A stretch of DNA of 64,000 nucleotides, taken from the NCBI GenBank assembly GCA_947359465.1, contig OX375872.1, forward strand, positions 133,350,011-133,414,010, given 5' to 3'. The translations under genes were made by a program, and so were the position numbers. Positions 9,368 through 18,884 of the stretch are shown here, piece by piece (the stretch's first letter is position 1; the number at the start of each line of letters is the position of its first letter). Below the pieces are notes generated by a model. The model was given only the letters and a program-made list of their open reading frames with translations, made no database searches and was not told where the DNA came from. Source of the DNA: Metellina segmentata (Eukaryota; Arthropoda; Arachnida; Araneae; Tetragnathidae).

Positions 9368-11102
9368 ACATAAATCAAGACACAAGTTTTCTCAAAATGT
9401 GCATTCGCTGATACATGATTCGATTTTGAAAAATCAAATATTCCTGATTTTTCGAATATTCGAAAAATTTGAACACAGAATCAATAACAGTCTTTTTCAA
9501 GACTAAACCTATCATTTCATCTAATGACCACCGATCACATCATGAGCAAATAAAATCCTGTAATGATGGATGTCTCATGCCCTCAAACTTCAATCGAAGA
9601 CTCATTCAGACTTGTTGAACAACTTCGCCTCCAAGAAATTGCCAAGCTAGAAGGGAAACTGAGCAAAGAACTCACATCCTACTCTGCACTCACTGAGAAG
9701 CTAAATGTGAAGGACTCTCGATCTCCCCAAGCCCGCAACCAAACTGACACACTATCGCTGAGCATCAAGGCACTCCAAGAGGAAATCTCCAAAATCAGAG
9801 GACTCAAGTTCGATACCAATGACAAGCCACAGCATACTACAAGCGAAATCGATTTCCCGCCGCTACCTACCTCTCCAAACAAGACTGACCCGCCATTCCA
9901 GTTCCCATCCAAAAAAAGAAGGGTGAAAGCTCTTGAGATCTCTCCCCCAGTTCCGACGGAAACTAGAAACAAGTTTGCAACTCTGGAAAATCAGACGGAC
10001 AACCCAATGACGATTGAACCAATCATGATTAAATTCACCGCAGATTACGCGACCACCCTTAAAAACATCAAGGAAAAATTTGGACAAGGCGTTCAAAACA
10101 CCCTTGCCAAGGACTTCATCAAAATCCGTGCCCAGACTCCTAACCAACATCAAGCCATTACCAAATATCTTCAAGAAGAAAAAATCGAGGGTTTCTTCAT
10201 CACCCCTTACTACGACAGACCCATCAAAGCCGTGATCAAGGGACTTCCGATCTCTACCAGCATTGATTCCATCAACCAAGACCTCTCCGATAAAGGATTC
10301 CAGATCCAAAAGATTTCCCAATTCAAGAATCCTCACAACAAAAATACCTACCCTCTTTTTCTAGTTCAACTCCTGAAATCTACCGAAGCCCAAGCCATTT
10401 TTAATCTGAGCCTTCTCCTCAGTATCGTAATTGAAAAATACAGAGGAACCAAAAGACCCACACAATGTTTCAACTGCAATGGATTTGGTCATAGCTCCCG
10501 AAACTGTCTGAGGAAAACTCGATGCCTGAAATGCGGAGGCCCACATCGAAAAAATGAATGCGCCATGCCAAGAATGGAATCCCCCGTCTGCATCAACTGC
10601 AAAGAAACAGGCCACATTGCACCCTGGAAAGGATGCAAAAAATTCACGAAACAAAAACAACAGCCCAAGATCCCTTCCACCCAGGATTTTCCAAAAGTCC
10701 GGCAAGAATTATCATATGCCAACATTACCAGAAATCAACATCGCCGAGTTCCCAAAAATTCAGCAAGGACAGAAGTTCCCGCCCACAAGAAGGACCTTCC
10801 CCCCCCCCTAGAAAACCATTGGAGGACAGTTCCGAAATCTTCGAGCTACTTAAAGTCATCTCAGACATTTTCCGTTCAGTTGGAGACATCTCCGCAGTTA
10901 TGAAGAAGGTCCGCAGTGCCGCCACGCCCGTGGAGAAAGCAGCCGTCCTCAATGAAATCTTCAGCTCTCAGTTTTGACTGAGAATCCCTGCAGCTACCCC
11001 AAACCAGAAAACACCATTCATCAAGAAACCTACTGTGAATTCTGGAGATGAAGGCCACTACGCGGCCATGTGCTCCATAACATCAACTACTTGACTTGAC
11101 GA
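9368..11102 (+). mobile_element. gag-only non-LTR retroelement inside the mariner
   Basis: GGCAGTGCG at 9359-9367 is repeated at 11103-11111, exactly flanking a 1735-base insert in the mariner 5' leader. The insert has a leader of about 195 bases, one gag-like ORF1 and about 125 bases after it. It has no ORF2 (endonuclease and reverse transcriptase) and no poly(A). It is either a non-autonomous gag-only element or a copy that lost ORF2. Sequence after the ORF ends abruptly at TTGACTTGACGA. Confidence 0.75.
9563..10976 (+). pseudogene. Jockey/X-element-type gag (ORF1), frameshifted near its C-terminus
   Basis: The frame opens at ATG 9563 and is intact for 446 codons. Residues about 12-80 are rich in charged and leucine residues and may form a coiled coil. 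A pre-knuckle region at about 215-290 includes RPIKAVIKGLPISTSID. Three zinc knuckles follow: CFNCNGFGHSSRNC (about 302), CLKCGGPHRKNEC (about 320) and CINCKETGHIAPWKGC (about 345). This is the layout of nucleic-acid-binding ORF1 proteins of jockey-clade LINEs. At the ten-C run 10799-10808 the reading moves to another frame, which continues with LLKVISDIFRSVGDISAVM and stops at 10975-10977. The shift is probably a length mutation of the C run. ORF1 proteins coat the retrotransposon RNA. Confidence 0.8.
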
Positions 11103-11123
11103 GGCAGTGCGTGTGAGGACAGG

Positions 11124-12275
11124 ATGGCGTTCACATTGCAAAATTCGACGATTGAGGAGCAGCGAGGCGTTATCTGATTTCGGACAGCAGAAGGTGTTAA
11201 ACGTACCGTTATTCATCACCGGAAGGTGACCGTATTCGGGGAAGACTGTGTGTCCGACAAGTCAGTGAGAAAATGGAGTGCCCGTTTTCGTGCAGGCCGT
11301 GAGAGTTTGGTTGATGACCCGAGACCAGGCCAGGCAAACATAGTCATCACGGCCGATCTCATCGACAAGGTGGACGACCTAGTGAGAAGTGATCGGCATG
11401 TCACATTACGAATGTTGGCTGTGAAGGTGGATGTCAGCGTTCGAACAGTGTGGACAATTGTTCACGACAGGTTGCGTTATCGGAAGGTGTGCGCGCAGTG
11501 GGTTCCGAAGCAGATCACCGACCAGCAAAAGGAACTGCGTATGGGGCTAGCACTTCAACATTTGTTTCGGTATCATGAAGACCCCGCAATCCTGGAGCGG
11601 ATCGTCACAGGTGATGAGAGCTGGTGCCATCACTACGAGCCAGAGACAAAGCGAGACAGCATGCAGTGGAAGCATGCGTCGTCACCTCCCCCTAAAAAGT
11701 TCAAAGCCGTGGCGTCAGCAGAGAAGGTGTTGCACACCGTCTTTTTCGACGTCCAAGCTCCTCTACTTGTTAAATTCCTCGAGCCCAGAAGAACCACTAA
11801 CTCCGATGTGTACTGTGAGACACTCCGAAGTCTACGAAGGTCCATCAAGAACAAAAGCCTGGGGCTGCTCCCGGAGGGTGTGGTTCTGCTCCATGATAAC
11901 GCGCGTCCACACCTCTCCAAGGTTACACACGCGGAACTGGCCAAGTTCAAGTGAGAGCAGCTTGACCATCCGCCATACAACCCGGACATGTCGCCCTGCG
12001 ATTTTCATGTGTTTGGTTCCCTGAAAAAGCATCTGGAATTGAAGCGCTTCAACTCGAACGACGAACACAAGGACGCTGTGAAGGACTGGGTCTCGTCACG
12101 GCCACAGGAATTCTGGAAACAGGGAATCCTTCGGCTCGTTAATCAATGGGATCGTTGTGCTCAGGCCTATGGTGTATGCTCTGAACAAAGTCTTTATTTA
12201 TACCCACAGTGTCGTTTCGCTCCTTTTCACTTGAACAACCCTTGTACTATGAGCGACATCTATGAGTTTATGTAG
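11124..12275 (+). pseudogene. mariner transposase (DD34D) with two premature TGA codons
   Basis: The start is ATG 11124 (MAFTLQNSTIEEQRGVI). The paired helix-turn-helix DNA-binding part covers roughly residues 10-120, with EDCVSDKSVRKWSARF and VRTVWTIVHDRL. The catalytic residues are Asp in VTGDESWCHHY, Asp in LLHDNARPH, and Asp in YNPDMSPCDFHVF; the spacing of the last two is 34 residues. In-frame TGA codons at 11175-11177 and 11952-11954 stand where mariners usually have tryptophan, so both fit TGG to TGA changes. The expected stop after GVCSE has become CAA, so the frame runs through the right TIR to TAG at 12273. It resembles the SETMAR-type arthropod mariners. Confidence 0.9.
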
Positions 12276-13136
12276 TTAGTAGTTACCTTGACGGTCTAGG
12301 GTTTTGCCACAAGTAGCGACATCGGCAAGTTTCCTATCAGTTATATCAGCAACAATATTGCATCTGAAGTATTTGAGGCTGTGATCAACGTATTTTTTTG
12401 TCTCCAGTCGATTCAGGGAATATCCAGATAAGTGTTTCCAAATCATAATTTCGTTTATATGACTTGGAAAGTACATTAAATATATACTAAAGGTAGGTAT
12501 GTAAGCTCTACTACCAACTCGTTTTTAATAGTAGCTGCTAATTTCTCCTGGTAGGTGGTAATAGGAATAGGAGTAGGCGATGTTAGGAACCCACTCTTGA
12601 AAATTGTCTTGGGAAGCTTTTTGAAGTTTTACTAGTTAACTTAAACTGACATAAGTAAAGAAGGTATGATCTCTGGAAATCATAGGAGAATAGTTCCTAG
12701 TGATATTCATTCAGTTTCCAGCTTGATTTTCCAATCCAGGAGGCTGAGATACAGAGAAATAGTTAGGTTAGGCGATATTTGAAACACCTACCCTACATCT
12801 TTTATTTATTTATTCGTACTGTTAAACAGATTTCTCGAGCTACATGACAGCGACCAAAAGTACAAAACATGCAACAGAGGAAACAAAACAGAGAAATTCA
12901 GCATAGACTACGTCATATAATCATAGAATTTAAATTACATAGAACAATAATGTCATATAAAAAAATCAGGATAGAAACACAACAGCAGAAAAAAAGAAGA
13001 AAGAGTTTTTATTCGTTAAAATGGTTGTATCGGTTGTAATGGTGTGATCGGGATAACGATGCGATGTTGTCCAGAGGTCATCTCAATACTCTGTTCCCCA
13101 ATCCAGCCTTTTTTAACCTTTCCCAATATTTTTCAC
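12276..13136. other. No gene recognised
   Basis: This stretch contains the right arm of the 25-bp inverted repeat at 12770-12794 and a second GGCGAT motif near 12577. Otherwise it shows only AT-rich sequence with A-rich runs and no supported gene. Confidence 0.4.
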
Positions 13137-13320
13137 GTTGTGTTATGTTTGGCGTAGCCTGAACAAATATGGCTTTTGCGCCATAAAACCCCACAATAAC
13201 CAACAAACAAACCCAAAATTGAGAACACACGAAGCAGATATTTTTAATCTCTGAATGTCTCAACCTTTGTGAGTTGTGTAGTGTTGCTTTTACCCCGCAA
13301 CACACCCTCAATAACTAAAT
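13137..13320. mobile_element. SINE-D fragment
   Basis: GTTTGGCGTAGCCTGAACAA followed by ATATGGCTTTTGCGCCATAA and AACCCC is the shared 3' body end of the SINE-D family (also near 8725, 14815, 35620, 46200 and 59983). The head is not recognisable here. Confidence 0.55.
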
Positions 13321-13324
13321 AACT

Positions 13325-14125
13325 ACATCTTTCAAGGGAATCCATGGATTCTTTCAACCTTTCGAAGACTCTGATGACCCTTTTCCTGCAATAGGAATCC
13401 TTTGAATAGAAACTATTGATTATTTTCTTGGAAGTGAATTCTTTGGAAAGAAACTATTGGTCCTTCCCTTGGAACCGAATCCTTTGAAGAAAAAAAGTAT
13501 TGATCTTTTTCTTGAAATATAATTCTTTTGACCGATTCTATTTGGCCATTCTGTAGAGTAAAATCATTGGAAAAATTCTGTTGGTCCCTTTTGTAAATTA
13601 AAATTATTTTGAAAAATAATTTGATCCTTTCCTTAAAATAGAATCCTTTGGAAAGATTCCATTGCTCATTTCCTTAGAATAAAATCTTTTGCAACTATTG
13701 GTATTTTTCTTGCAAGAGTAGTAGTATTTGATATTTTCTTGGAATAGAATTCTTTGTAGTGGTTCTATTGGCCCATTCTGTAGAGTAGAATCCTTGAAAA
13801 AATTCTGTTGGTTATTATGTTAGATTAAAATACTTTTGAAATATTCTATTGATATTTTCCTTAGAATACAATCATTTGGAAAGATTCTGTTGCTGATTTC
13901 CTTAGAATAAAATTCCTTGCAAAGCTTCCGTAGGCCTTATTCTTGCAATGGAATCCCTTGGAAAGATAATATTGATTCTTTCTTCGGAATATAATTCTTT
14001 GGAGCGATTCCGTTCTCTCATTCTACAAAATAGAATCAATGGAAATGTTCTATTTTTCCTTTCCTTAGACTGGAATCCTTTTGAAATATTCTTTCGTTTA
14101 GTATATATTCCTTAGAATATAGTCC
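13325..14125. repeat. Degenerate satellite, about 42 bp unit (AGAATCCTTTGG family)
   Basis: A run of diverged units with the core TTCCTTAGAATAGAATCCTT followed by TGGAAAGATTCTATTG. The core is an imperfect palindrome (GAATCNTTTGGAAAGATTC). The same family forms arrays at 31140, 35040, 36180, 36580, 37810 and 39874, so it is dispersed. Confidence 0.8.
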
Positions 14126-14339
14126 ATTGGCCAAAACATTACGTTCGAATCGTAACCAGTTGACTTCAACATCAAAAAAATGTTTCTAAATCTTAAGTAA
14201 GAGGGTTTTGTCTGCATACCAAAATAAGAAAATAGACGAAAAAACTTTAAATATATAAAACGAAACTGTGGCTCGTACCTCAAAAGTATAAGCACAACAA
14301 ATTGAACTGTATTTTCGAAGTATTAAATTAAATAATACG
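14126..14339. other. No feature recognised
   Basis: AT-rich spacer between two satellite families, without a supported gene or repeat. Confidence 0.35.
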
Positions 14340-14804
14340 CTTACACATACTTTTTAGAGACAAGCATTTGATGTAATGTCCGTAGGACTGTATAATGTTG
14401 AATACATTTTCATTGCTATTAATAGTAAAGCACCGGACATTGGATGAAATGGTCAGGACTATAATATTGTGAGAAAATAGTCCCGTCGGTTCTCGTTCTA
14501 CGTGCGTATGTATACATTAGCGGTGACGCGGTGATCACATTGTAACTAATGAAACGCTGAATGTAAGCCGCGGAAGCAAGAGCTTCGCGCTTTAACTAAT
14601 TGAGCTATGACGAGCTCTATTGAATGATTTATAGACGTCGATGTTTCTTCCTTTTTGTTTTAACTGTCTAATTTTGTCATGTCCCTTTTAAATAATAAAG
14701 TATCCTTGTCTTAACTTGCAATTGTCTATTTGATCCCATAATATTGCATAAAATTTTACTTTCCTATAATGGTAAAGTACTGGACATTTGATGCAAGTAA
14801 TGAT

Positions 14805-14941
14805 TAGAGGTTGGTGCTTTGACTCAAGGGCCATATTTGGCCATGTTTTTCCAGATACAAGACATACAACATCAAGACTAAACACACACAATGAAAGTTT
14901 TTCGGACACAGAAGACAGAAATACACCCAGGGAGGAATGCA
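14805..14941 (-). mobile_element. SINE-D fragment inside the 85-bp satellite
   Basis: It carries GGGCCATATTTGGCCATG, ACAAGACATACAACATCAAG and ACACAATGAAAGTTTTTCGG, in the order of the complete copy at 59983-60195 read on the minus strand. The tRNA-like head side is missing. Confidence 0.6.
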
Positions 14942-15159
14942 CTAAAGGTCAAAGGACTTTATAATGTTGAATAACATTTTTAGTTCCTATGAATGAAGTA
15001 AGTAAAGCACCGGGCATTTAATACAATCAACGGGCATGGGACTTCATACTGTTGAATAAAATTTTCAGTTCTTATTAATGAAGTAAGTAAATCACCGGGC
15101 ATTTGATACAATCAACGGTCATAGGACTTTATATATACTGTTGTATAAAATTTTCAGTT

Positions 15160-15424
15160 TGTAACAGACAGTGAAGCTTTCCCCCTCTCAATCTCTGTAG
15201 CGCCCCTTGCGGAAAGCATTTCAGTTAGTTAGTCTGCGATGAAGTACCAACGGAGTAGCATGTGCTATGTGCTATGTCCGATGTTAATTCGGAACCCCTC
15301 TCTGTAAATATTCTTCTTTCTTTGAAAAGTTACAAACACAAATTACATTTACAAAACAAATAAATACATTTACATAAACAAACAAATAAATAAAATAATG
15401 ATATAAACACTCCTACCTCTTACA
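15160..15424. mobile_element. Solo LTR, 265 bp, 4-bp target duplication
   Basis: The segment begins TGTAACAGACAG and ends CTCTTACA, so the ends are TGTAA and TTACA. AGTT lies on both sides (15156-15159 and 15425-15428), and the flanking 85-bp satellite unit is continuous once the segment and one AGTT are removed. An A-rich stretch with AATAAA motifs lies near the right end, which suggests plus orientation. No internal retrotransposon genes remain, so the orientation and family are uncertain. Confidence 0.7.
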
Positions 15425-15540
15425 AGTTCCTTTTAATAAAGTAAGTAAAGCACAGGGGCATTTGATGACATAGGTCATAATGGTCATAGGGCTTTATAGC
15501 ATTGAATAAAATGCTTGCTTCCTATTAATAGTTAAATGCT

Positions 15541-15809
15541 CTTGACCGAGTAGTTTTATCAAGCCGATGTGGTTTAGCGGTCAAGTGTAATAGTTTGTTT
15601 GACCAAGGCTTCCAAAAGTTAGAGACAACTTTTCAGACAACGTTATCAGCTTAGTACTTTCTTGAGGTAAAATGTTATTGCATACTACATTTGAGACTTG
15701 GTGGTATCTAAATTCTGCTTTTGAGACATGTCTATCTGTTATCTATTTTTGAGACCAAAGACGTCAATGCATTTATTACTTTTGAGCCACATTATCTGTA
15801 AACCACTTT
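15541..15809. other. No feature recognised
   Basis: No gene. A phrase like TTTTGAGACCAAAGACGTC and related TTTGAGAC motifs occur several times from 15685 to 15790, perhaps a short decayed repeat. Confidence 0.3.
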
Positions 15810-16003
15810 TACCCCCCTGGGGGTTGTCTCGACCAAGTGTACCATCATTTGTAAAACTAACCAGATCTTGACGTACAAGATATTTCGTCATTCGAAGAAA
15901 ATTGACCAGATCTTGATCACGTCATCATAATAAATTCGCCATTATCTTGATGTCCTTAGCAAAATCGCCGAGATCGAAATAGACATCAAAACCACTTGAA
16001 GGG
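15810..16003. mobile_element. TTAA-flanked MITE, copy 5
   Basis: The left end is CCCCCCTGGGGGTTGTCTCG and the right end is ACCACTTGAAGGG directly before TTAA (16004-16007). The inside contains ACCAGATCTTGACGTACAAG and the TTGATCACGTCATC motif of the family. Palindromes are more decayed than in the copy at 40850. Confidence 0.6.
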
Positions 16004-16222
16004 TTAATGACTTAAGAATCCTTAAAAGATTCATAACTTACGTTCAGATTTATTGTAAAATAATCGCACAATAAATGCACACTATGACACAAATACAAGT
16101 ATTGATTATTATTCCTAGCTTTATGAATCTTTCATTAGAAATTGTAGTATAATACAGAGCAGAGCACATTCCTCCTGTATTTCGTATAGGCTGTTTTGTG
16201 TTATTACGTCCGTCTTAACCGA

Positions 16223-17032
16223 GTTTCTGGTAGGGATACGACATCGACAGCAAAATATCAATGTTTTGAAACATCGATGTTCAAAATTAAAACATCGATG
16301 TTGAGAATACATCGCCAAAAAAACCATCGATGTTTTTAAACATCGTTTTATTGTAATAATAATTATTGTTAGTTATTATTAATTATTTATCAACCTATGG
16401 GGGGAAACACAACAAACTCTTTTTTTATTTGCTGTAAATAAAAAATATTGGGGCCGATAATTATTATATGTCCATATTATATATTATTTACAGTTTGCAA
16501 AGAAAGAAGTTTTTTAACTTTCTCCACCTTAAGCCTACTTCTTTTTTCACAAACTATCCCACCAGTTATTGAAAAAACTCTTTCTGATAGGACAGATGTC
16601 GCCATCACTGACAAATACTTAGCTGCACGGTTATTTTTTAAAATTTTTACTATGGTGCTTTTTTCATTCAAAAATAAAACATCGACAGTATTAAAACATC
16701 GATGTGAAAAAAACATCAGCTCCATTAAATCAATGGTAAATACATCAATGTTTTTATGAAACATCGATGTTTTGAAAACATCGACATCGATGTCTTGAAA
16801 ACATCGACATCGATGTCGCATCCCTACTTTTCAGACCCTTCATCCTTGGCCACTTTGGTCTAAAAGTATGTTCAATTTACTGATTATGAAAATTATGCTA
16901 CTTGTTTTTTTTTTTTTTTAATTTTTATAATGTTACTTTTTTTTATTTAAAAATAAAACATCGACAAGTATGAACATTGATGTTTTATAAAAAAATGTTT
17001 TGAAAACATTGACATCGCTATCGCATCCCTGG
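16223..17032 (-). mobile_element. hAT relic(s), CATCGATGTTTT-rich ends
   Basis: TTAACCGA at 16215-16222 and 17033-17040 is an 8-bp direct repeat, the size made by hAT elements. Inside, a TIR at 16231 (TAGGGATACGACATCGAC) pairs with the inverted end at 16806-16826, and a second right end (ATCGCATCCCTGG) follows at 17020-17032. The subterminal regions are full of CATCGATGTTTT palindromes. The structure suggests one element with a duplicated 3' part, or a hAT inside a hAT. Confidence 0.65.
16477..16670 (-). pseudogene. hAT transposase C-terminal (dimerisation) fragment
   Basis: The minus-strand frame reads AAKYLSVMATSVLSERVFS followed by RSRLKVEKVKKLLSLQ. This is the C-terminal hAT dimerisation region (commonly an S-x-x-SER-x-FS segment, then RN/SRL). 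Everything upstream has been deleted. Confidence 0.75.
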
Positions 17033-17095
17033 TTAACCGAAGTGACATCGGTTCATATTACCTCGGATAATCAAGGTTCTACTGTTTTAACTGAC

Positions 17096-17312
17096 AAGGT
17101 GCTGTCGCGGACCGCCGCCAATAGCCTGCTGTTGCTTCAGTGCGACGTTAATTAAAATACCTACCTACACTACGATAGGTGGGTAGGTAGTTACATAACT
17201 TCGCACTGGAGCAACACAACGAGATATTGGCGACGATTCAGTATCAAACCCGAAGGGAAAAATTCGAGGACAACACCTCGTCATTTTTAACCACGGTTCG
17301 ATGGAGAGGTAA
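17096..17312. mobile_element. Two SINE-B 3' fragments tail to tail
   Basis: On the plus strand 17096-17168 ends in GCGACGTTAATTAAAATACC and TACC repeats. From 17172 the same end appears on the opposite strand (GGTAGGTAGTTACATAACTT...) and continues into the body to about 17312. Both heads are missing. Confidence 0.7.
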
Positions 17313-17479
17313 ATATTCAGTAGCGAAGCTGGGTGAGTGTTTGGAGGCTGCCCCTAAAAGTGTTGTTTTCCATATTTTTAAATATCTTTGCAAATAAAAT
17401 ACTACAAATGCATGAAAAACTCTTTTAAATTCTTGGACTAATATAATAGTAATTTATTCTTAAAATAATTATTATTTTA

Positions 17480-18075
17480 TAAATTCATATTCATTACATG
17501 GTTTGGTAGATAATGGCTTAATATTCCTTGAATAGAATGATAATTAATGGTTTAATATTCATTACATGATAGAATAAGTAATAACTTAACATTCATTACA
17601 TGATAGAATAAGTAATAACTTAACATTCATTACATGATAGAATAAGTAATAACTTAACATTCATTACATGATATTTCAGCTAATAGATTAAATAACAACT
17701 TAATATTCATTACATGTTATGCTAGTTAATGACTTAATATTCATTACTGTTATGATATTTAATGGCATAATATTCATTACGCGTAATGATAGTTAATGGA
17801 TTAATATGTATTACATGTAATGCTAGTTAATGACTTAATATTCGTTGCTATTTCAGCTAATGACTCAATATTCATTTCACAATATATTAGTCAATGACTT
17901 AATATTCCTTACTCGATATGATGGTTAATATCTTAGTATTTGACTCAGAATACGATAGTGACTTTTATATAGTGCATTGAATGATAACTAATGGCCTACT
18001 ATTCATTGCGTGGAACTATAATAAATGGATTAATATTCAGTACATTATTCTATAGTTAATGACTCAATATTAATT
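17480..18075. repeat. Satellite, about 34-40 bp unit (CTTAATATTCATTACATG family)
   Basis: Units contain GTTAATGACTTAATATTCAT and TACATGATA. Three consecutive copies of a 34-base variant (AGAATAAGTAATAACTTAAC...) around 17569-17670 are identical, while the outer units are diverged. This is the pattern of local homogenisation. Confidence 0.8.
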
Positions 18076-18880
18076 ACAAAGCATGAAGGCAATAGTTTTG
18101 GACATCGTTTTTCTACGTTGATTCAACAATCTCACATGTTCACCAATCTACGTATCTTAACATTACATTTTGCTTTCAAATTTTAAGTTCCTCAACCAAT
18201 CAGAGAAAAATTACCTTATCTTCTAAACTTCTTTAAACTGCTAACATCAAACTACGCATTAAATCTGCGAACCTCTCAGCTTATTTAGACAAAAATCTGA
18301 GACTTTCGCCATTACCTAACAATCAGATTCCAGATAACGTTCACAAGATTTCCAGATCTGTCCCTAACTTCAAAGACAAGCCTAGACACCGATATTTTAT
18401 ATTTTATTGATCTATTTATATCTAATATAATATTCAACGATTTCTTTCGAAAACTTTAACACAATGGTTGTTTATATTAAATCAGTTTTAAAGAAAAAAC
18501 AAGCTGTTTTATCTCATTTACTAAAAGGAAAGATCTTTAAAAACTTTTCACTTGAAAAATGATAGCAGTTTAACGATGTTGTTTTTAATGCTGCATATAT
18601 TCTTCCATTTAGACACGAATATCAATCTTCTCGTTTCATAAATCATATTCATGTATTCGTATATGCGTAATTTTAACTCTTAACTTAACGCAGCGCAATC
18701 CGGTTTAGAGTTCTGTACCTTAAAATAGTTGACAGAAAAGTCATTCTTATCTCGAGACCTTCTTTTCGTAGTTAGAATATTTTACCGTGTATGGCGTATG
18801 GCTTGGTAGAGTAATTAATTAAATTCAATTTCTGTAAATGTTAGAATTCTTTCGTTCGTATTACGGAAGTCCTCGACTAA
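18076..18880. other. No feature recognised
   Basis: AT-rich sequence with no supported gene, repeat end or RNA signal. Confidence 0.4.
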
Positions 18881-18884
18881 TGCA

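Larger units (their letters stand above)
9158..12244 (+). mobile_element. mariner element, complete TIR to TIR, interrupted by a retroelement
   Basis: The ends are CAAGGGGTGTTCAAATGAAA at 9158 and the inverse of CAAGGGTTGTTCAAGTGAAA ending at 12244, flanked by TA on both sides (9156-9157 and 12245-12246). Without the 1735-base insertion and one copy of its 9-bp duplication the element is 1343 bases, a normal mariner length. It carries one DD34D transposase gene, which has two stop codons. The good preservation of both ends suggests moderately recent activity. Confidence 0.9.
9096..12794. repeat. 25-bp inverted repeat pair enclosing the mariner
   Basis: Bases 9096-9120 (containing GATAGGTGTTCCAAATATCG) are the reverse complement of 12770-12794 with two mismatches. 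The pair encloses the mariner plus about 60 bases on the left and 525 on the right. It could be the terminal repeats of an older element that received the mariner, but no coding sequence or target duplication supports this. Confidence 0.45.
14340..15540. repeat. Satellite, about 85 bp unit (AGCACCGGGCATTTGAT family)
   Basis: Recurring units contain AGTAAGTAAAGCACCGGGCA, then GTCATAGGACTTTATA and GTTGAATAAAATTTTCAGTT. They lie at about 14375-14470, 14770-14810, 14945-15159 and 15425-15540, interrupted by a SINE-D piece and a solo LTR. Between 14470 and 14770 is sequence without a recognised feature. Confidence 0.75.
16018..17084 (-). mobile_element. Tigger-like relic, split by a hAT relic
   Basis: Read on the minus strand from 17084 it starts CAGTAGAACCTTGATTATCC, like the TA-flanked element at 21232. 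After the hAT insertion it continues with GTAATAACACAAAACAGCC and TGAAAGATTCATAAAGCTAG, again matching that element, down to about 16018. No transposase is preserved. The pogo/Tigger assignment rests on the TIR sequence and on the TA target site of the sister copy. Confidence 0.65.
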
